Of a stretch of 64,000 nt of DNA, positions 60,354-64,000 are shown piece by piece. The notes below the pieces were generated by a model. It was not told where the DNA came from and did not search any database. It saw only the letters and a list, made by a program, of their open reading frames with translations. Every line of letters starts with the position of its first letter. Position 1 is the first letter of the stretch. This DNA is from JAEKNW01 sp963677815. GTDB taxonomy: Bacteria; Cloacimonadota; Cloacimonadia; Cloacimonadales; JAFGVF01. The position numbers were made by a program, and so were the translations under genes. Location of the stretch: contig OY782499.1 in the NCBI GenBank assembly GCA_963677815.1, forward strand, positions 930,001 to 994,000. Reading direction: 5' to 3'.

Positions 60354-61295
60354 TTATTTAATTGCCTTGAATTTAATATTTTCAGATTCAAGAGCAATGC
60401 CAAATAATGCTAAAGCTTTTGCTATCTCACTTTCCTCAGTTAAGACTATCTTCTTTTGTATAATTTCAAAATCTTGAATTTTAAAGCCACAATAATTTAA
60501 ATCTTTTAAAATTGAAGATGATCTTTTTTGCTTTAGAATAGCAATTAAAGCTTGTGGATTAAATATATTAGCTACTTCTTTATTTTGCTTAATTGCTTTA
60601 AACAAATTTGGAGTAAATTGCTTTATAGTATTTTTCGTAAATTCAAAATTCTTACTGTAAAGTATTCCATCTTGTTTAAGCATTCTATAACTTTCTTGGA
60701 TAGCTTTACTTGGATTAGAAGTGCTTTCAAAAGCTAAAACACTAGTGATAATATCAAATGTTTTGTCTTTCAAAGGTGAATTAGTTAAATCGAAAAGTGA
60801 AAAATAAAGATTTCTGAAATCATACTTCTTCTTAATTAAATTCCATTGATTAAGAATAAAAAAGCTCAAGTCATTCATTACAATTTTTGCATTAGGATTT
60901 TGCTTTAGGATTAAAGGGGATAATCCTCCACTTGGTCCACAAGCAATCTCCAAAATGTGATTATCATTATAATTTATTTCATCAATCCATGATTTATTTT
61001 CTAATAATGCCTTCTCATTATCATAATAAGCCTTAAAGATACTATGAACATAATCATCAATGTTCATTTTATTGAGTTCTAAATATGAAGATAGTGAGCT
61101 TTCTACAGATTTTGAATCTCCCCAAGTCTCCATATTCTCTGCAACAAATCTAGTAATCCCCTTGTCAATTCTGTATGAAACATCATTGTTTTTCAAAGTT
61201 CCTGTGTCCCAGAAATCTCCATCCCAACTACCTTCATAGGATAAAGAACAATTGTTCTTTAACTGAGAAAATAAACTAATTAGAAAATTAATCAT
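60354..61295 (-). CDS. class I SAM-dependent methyltransferase
   Basis: 313 residues. The first 55 residues (SYEGSWDGDFWDTGTLKNND then YRIDKGITRFVAENME) resemble the Trm112-like leader seen before many such methyltransferases, but lack its zinc cysteines. The Rossmann fold starts with motif I ILEIACGPSGGLSPLIL, then IVMNDLSF (motif II acidic position Asp) and FDIITSVLAFESTSNPSKAI (motif IV). The C-terminal part is helical and Lys-rich. The substrate is unknown. It is transcribed alone, with a TTGACC promoter candidate 30 nt upstream. AT content and codon use look like its neighbours. Confidence 0.8.
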   Translation of the reverse strand: MINFLISLFSQLKNNCSLSYEGSWDGDFWDTGTLKNNDVSYRIDKGITRFVAENMETWGDSKSVESSLSSYLELNKMNIDDYVHSIFKAYYDNEKALLENKSWIDEINYNDNHILEIACGPSGGLSPLILKQNPNAKIVMNDLSFFILNQWNLIKKKYDFRNLYFSLFDLTNSPLKDKTFDIITSVLAFESTSNPSKAIQESYRMLKQDGILYSKNFEFTKNTIKQFTPNLFKAIKQNKEVANIFNPQALIAILKQKRSSSILKDLNYCGFKIQDFEIIQKKIVLTEESEIAKALALFGIALESENIKFKAIK

Positions 61296-61322
61296 TTCAA
61301 ACCTCTTGATTCAAAGTTAATT

Positions 61323-61351
61323 TAACATATTAGAGTGGATTCAAAGGTCAA
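61323..61351 (-). promoter_or_regulatory. putative promoter of the methyltransferase gene
   Basis: Minus strand TTGACC (61351-61346), 16-bp spacer, TATGTT (61329-61324). Confidence 0.4.
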
Positions 61352-61437
61352 GTTTTTTTGTGTTATTGTAGTATAATAAAATGGAGGTATTGGAGAGTAC
61401 ACAGAAAAAAATAGCCTCTTCAGTCGGACGGTCTAAA

Positions 61438-61760
61438 TCCCCTTTCAGCTCCTTGGAGCGTTTGAGAGGGGTGGTCGTGTAGACCGGGGAGAGTAAACAA
61501 TCCCCTTTCAGCTCGTAAGAGCGTTTGAGAGGGGTGGTCGTGTAGACCGGGGAGAGTAAACAATCCCCTTTCAGCTCGTAAGAGCGTTTGAGAGGGGTGG
61601 TCGTGTAGACCGGGGAGAGTAAACAATCCCCTTTCAGCTCGTAAGAGCGTTTGAGAGGGGTGGTCGTGTAGACCGGGGAGAGTAAACATCCCCTTTCAGC
61701 TCCTTGGAGCGTTTGAGAGGGGTGCCTGATAAGGCGGGGAGAGTAAATAATCCCCTTTCC
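61438..61760 (+). repeat. family B two-hairpin repeat array (five copies plus a stub)
   Basis: Units start at 61438, 61501, 61564, 61627 and 61691, with a truncated sixth at about 61751. The period is 63 nt except the fourth unit (64). Copies 2-4 have the GTAA tip loop, copies 1 and 5 the CTTG loop. Copy 5 has hairpin 2 changed to GCC-TGATAA-GGC. Because 63 is divisible by 3 the array is open in several frames (repeating LLSPVYTTTPLKRSYELKGD on the minus strand), but this is not a convincing gene. CAGTCGGACGGTCTAAAT precedes it. Confidence 0.85.
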
Positions 61761-61802
61761 GCCACTCATAATAACTGGGAACGTGGACATCTTGCCTCTT
61801 CT

Positions 61803-61863
61803 GTCGGAAGGTGGAGATTTTCTCCGCCACTTCTTCAGTCGGACGGTGGATTTTTAGTCCGCC
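61803..61863 (+). repeat. two family C hairpin repeats in tandem (C7, C8)
   Basis: C7 (61803-61828) has GGTGGAGA / TCTCCGCC behind GTCGGAA. C8 (61838-61863) has GGTGGA-TTTTTAG-TCCGCC behind GTCGGAC, a different loop and shorter stem. Confidence 0.7.
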
Positions 61864-61925
61864 AAAAAAGAGCTTTAGTAAATAATTACCCAGCTAGTAT
61901 TAGTTAATAGTTTACCCCATAAAAA

Positions 61926-61955
61926 ACAACCCCCTCTGTAATTAGAAGGGGTTGT
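61926..61955 (-). terminator. terminator of the esterase gene
   Basis: On the minus strand ACAACCCCTTCT / AGAGGGGGTTGT is followed by TTTTTATG, about 75 nt after the stop. Confidence 0.8.
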
Positions 61956-62029
61956 CAATAATTATTTATCATGCTAGACAATAGTCTTACGCTTTATAAT
62001 TTTATTTTTCTATCTTAGGAAGCAAGATA

Positions 62030-63265
62030 CTATTTTAAAAGAATCATTTTATTGATGAGGCTATAAGATTTATTGGTGATTTTACATAGATAAGTTCCAC
62101 TAGGTAGTACATTATTATTATTATCTAAACCATTCCATTCCACAGAGTGAGTCCCTTTGGGGAGATTTTTATCAAATAAATTTTTTACAATCTGTCCTTT
62201 TATATTATAGATATTAATATTAACAGAAGAATCAGCATTGTTCTCAAATGAAATTCTTGTTGATGGATTGAATGGATTAGGGTAAATTCTTATATTATTT
62301 AAGCTTTGTGGATGAATTTCTGAATCTTCTATATCAGTTGTAGTAAACTGATTATTGATAAAATCAATTATCATATCAATATTTGAATCAGTTTCAAAAA
62401 GACTTCCACCATGACCAGCGTTCTGAATCAAGGTATAAAGGGCTTTATCTTGTCCTAAAGTATCAAGTATTGTCTGATATAGATTGTAACTTTGTAAGAT
62501 TGGTATATTAGTATCAGCTGTTCCATGTTGGCAAACCATAGCTGCATCATCTGAGCTAACATATTGCTTTGCATTTGCTTTATTGGTTAACAAAGGAACA
62601 GTTTGGATAGCAGCTCCAATCAATCTTGATTCTGGTGAAGTTGCAGAATTGGTATTAATAGTAAAACCTTGTTCTTGTGCTTGTTCATCCATAGTCAGAA
62701 ATTCAATAGGACCAAACCAATCAACGCTCACCTTAACTCGTGATGAGTACTCAGCATTACCTAATTCAGATCCTTCAAGTTCTTCAATACCACCAGTTGT
62801 GCCCAATAAAGAGGACAAACAACCACCTGCTGAACCACCCCAGGAAATAAATCTTTCTGAATCTAAATTGTATTGTTGAGCATTAGCCCTTAGGAATCTA
62901 ACAGCTGCTTTGCAATCAAAAATTTGAGCAGGATAAATTGCTTCAGAACTAAATCTGTAATTTATTGAAGCAACAGCAAAGCCTCTAGCAATCAATTTGT
63001 TAATCATATTAATTTCGGTAAATGCAGCCTTGTCTCCCATTAGAAAGGCTCCTCCGTGAATCCAGATTATTAATGGATGTAAATCTGTAGAGTTATCAGG
63101 AAGATATAAGTCTAATTTCTGTTTTTGGGATATACTTGCATAAGCCAAATCATAATAAGTGTTTCTTTGCTCATTTTCTTTTAACTGGTTAGCCACAAGT
63201 AAAGATGGTAACGCAATAATGAGAACTGCTAATAATACAATTTTTTTTGGTGTAAGTGTTAACAT
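62030..63265 (-). CDS. secreted α/β-hydrolase (esterase/lipase) with FlgD-like sorting tail
   Basis: 411 residues with a signal peptide (about 1-25, ending LLVANQ). The hydrolase domain (about 40-305) has the oxyanion motif IWIHGGAF (His70) and nucleophile Ser145 in WGGSAGG. A candidate Asp is in HGTADTNIPI and the catalytic His in NAGHGGSLF. It fits the hormone-sensitive-lipase/BD-FAE-like carboxylesterase group. The last 85 residues carry IYPNPFNPSTRISF and end KMILLK, the same sorting tail as the β-helix proteins at 25-30 kb. It is probably exported to the surface. Likely substrate: acetyl or feruloyl esters on polysaccharides (inference). Single gene with its own terminator. Confidence 0.9.
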   Translation of the reverse strand: MLTLTPKKIVLLAVLIIALPSLLVANQLKENEQRNTYYDLAYASISQKQKLDLYLPDNSTDLHPLIIWIHGGAFLMGDKAAFTEINMINKLIARGFAVASINYRFSSEAIYPAQIFDCKAAVRFLRANAQQYNLDSERFISWGGSAGGCLSSLLGTTGGIEELEGSELGNAEYSSRVKVSVDWFGPIEFLTMDEQAQEQGFTINTNSATSPESRLIGAAIQTVPLLTNKANAKQYVSSDDAAMVCQHGTADTNIPILQSYNLYQTILDTLGQDKALYTLIQNAGHGGSLFETDSNIDMIIDFINNQFTTTDIEDSEIHPQSLNNIRIYPNPFNPSTRISFENNADSSVNINIYNIKGQIVKNLFDKNLPKGTHSVEWNGLDNNNNVLPSGTYLCKITNKSYSLINKMILLK

Positions 63266-63965
63266 TCTAACTCCTTTGTAATAAGATTAAGATAAATTAA
63301 TTAAATTAAGGTTTCTTACAGAATTATCTCTTTATATTTATTTTTTTAGATACTTTTGAAAAAGAGAATTTACTTGTAAGGTTTCGATAGATTTATTTTA
63401 AAATCAACAATTACTATAAAAGTAACAATTGATACTATTCTTTAAGTCATTGAGATTTATTGATTAATAAAATTGATATTTTCAAAACTCTTCATATTGG
63501 TTTAATTAAAAAAAAGAGCTTAGTCTTGCTAATAAGGATCGAAATTAACGCAGAATTTCAAATTCTTTTTTTGATGAAAAAAAGTCAATAAAAAAAATGA
63601 ATATTTTTATTGTAACCTAATAAGAAATTTGAATTGCATTTTGCACATAACAAGAAGCTTCTCCAAATGTGTACTGTTTTGTTTAGGTTTAATTGTTAAT
63701 ATGCTATGATAAAAGTCTCTTTTAACACTAAACTTGAACCGACAAAAAACAAATATTGTAAAAATGCTAAATCGCACATAACTGCGTTTTAGCACTGCGA
63801 TAACGCACTTATTGAGAAGTCAGATGAGTCTCAGTAAATCCTGATTAGTCTTTAAAGATTATAACATATTGATAGAGAATGTAATAAAAAAATACAATAA
63901 TAAATAATAATATGGTACGGATTCTGCTATATAAGGTAACAAAAGATAAAAAAGGAGTGAAAAAA
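63266..63965. other. 700-bp AT-rich gap, no supported gene
   Basis: No convincing gene. A TGCGTT / AACGCA hairpin lies at about 63782-63806. A 62-codon minus-strand frame at 63607-63795 has no RBS or recognisable content. It probably holds divergent promoters for the esterase and the next gene. Confidence 0.5.
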
Positions 63966-64000
63966 ATGAAAAAGATTATTATTATATTATCTTTATTGAT
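63966..64000 (+). CDS. start of an exported protein gene (3' truncated by window)
   Basis: AAAGGAG at 63951-63957 precedes ATG 63966, which opens MKKIIIILSLL, the beginning of a signal peptide. Nothing further can be said. Confidence 0.6.
   Translation, partial: MKKIIIILSLL

Noticed and set aside
61438..61760. CRISPR array
   Set aside because: The 63-nt units are contiguous, with no unique spacers and no cas genes nearby.
61341..61790. Open frames encoding LLSPVYTTTPLKRSYELKGD repeats (also at 43767-44057)
   Set aside because: They are open only because the hairpin repeat unit is 63 nt. There is no RBS, the same DNA is intergenic elsewhere, and its variation preserves base pairing, not the peptide.
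63607..63795. 62-codon minus-strand frame
   Set aside because: No ribosome-binding site, no recognisable content, and composition like the surrounding AT-rich gap.

Overview
The window is AT-rich chromosomal DNA from a Gram-negative-type bacterium. It has a BamA outer-membrane assembly gene, lipoproteins, large secreted proteins, and C-termini of the NPFNP/FlgD-like sorting type (two β-helix proteins and an esterase). Together with GGAGG ribosome-binding sites, this points to the FCB group and its candidate relatives (Cloacimonadota, Marinimicrobia or similar). The phylum is an inference; a 16S search would settle it.

Layout: 1-5.2 kb holds the end of a TPR protein and a 1646-residue C25 (gingipain-type) peptidase. 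5.6-10.2 kb is a minus-strand surface block: a Cys/Asp-tailed membrane protein, a secreted OB-fold protein, a β-barrel protein and an FN3 lipoprotein. 10.4-14.6 kb has a B12-type radical SAM enzyme and a CPA2 antiporter. 15.2-20.0 kb is a complete 16S-23S-5S rRNA operon with no spacer tRNA, followed by two shrunken 5S-derived hairpins. 20.4-25.3 kb has Hsp20 and an operon of malic enzyme, SGNH hydrolase and MBOAT acyltransferase. 25.8-30.7 kb is a tandem pair of secreted β-helix genes whose ends are almost identical and whose middles diverge. 31-39.5 kb holds hflX, an atypical glmS-like gene, ispD, a COG0731 radical SAM gene and bamA. 40-43.7 kb is a TPR histidine kinase with an NtrC-type regulator. 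44.4-54.7 kb is a giant (about 3309-residue) surface protein behind a small degenerate receiver gene. 56.3-63.3 kb holds polA, a GHL10-type hydrolase, a methyltransferase and a sorted esterase. A new gene starts at the right edge.

The long intergenic gaps are packed with families of structured repeats, which I call A to E. B is a two-hairpin unit of about 63 nt whose tip loop alternates between GTAA and CTTG and whose second stem covaries. C is a covarying hairpin behind GTCGGAC. D and E are palindromes of 56-77 nt. A is a long imperfect inverted repeat. At 55.3 kb one C element is cleanly split by a 279-bp MITE-like insertion with 15-bp perfect terminal inverted repeats and a 3-bp target duplication. 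Upstream of hflX lies a leader with a 15-codon ORF, competing stems and a strong terminator, which looks like an attenuator. These repeats and the leader are the most likely undescribed elements here.
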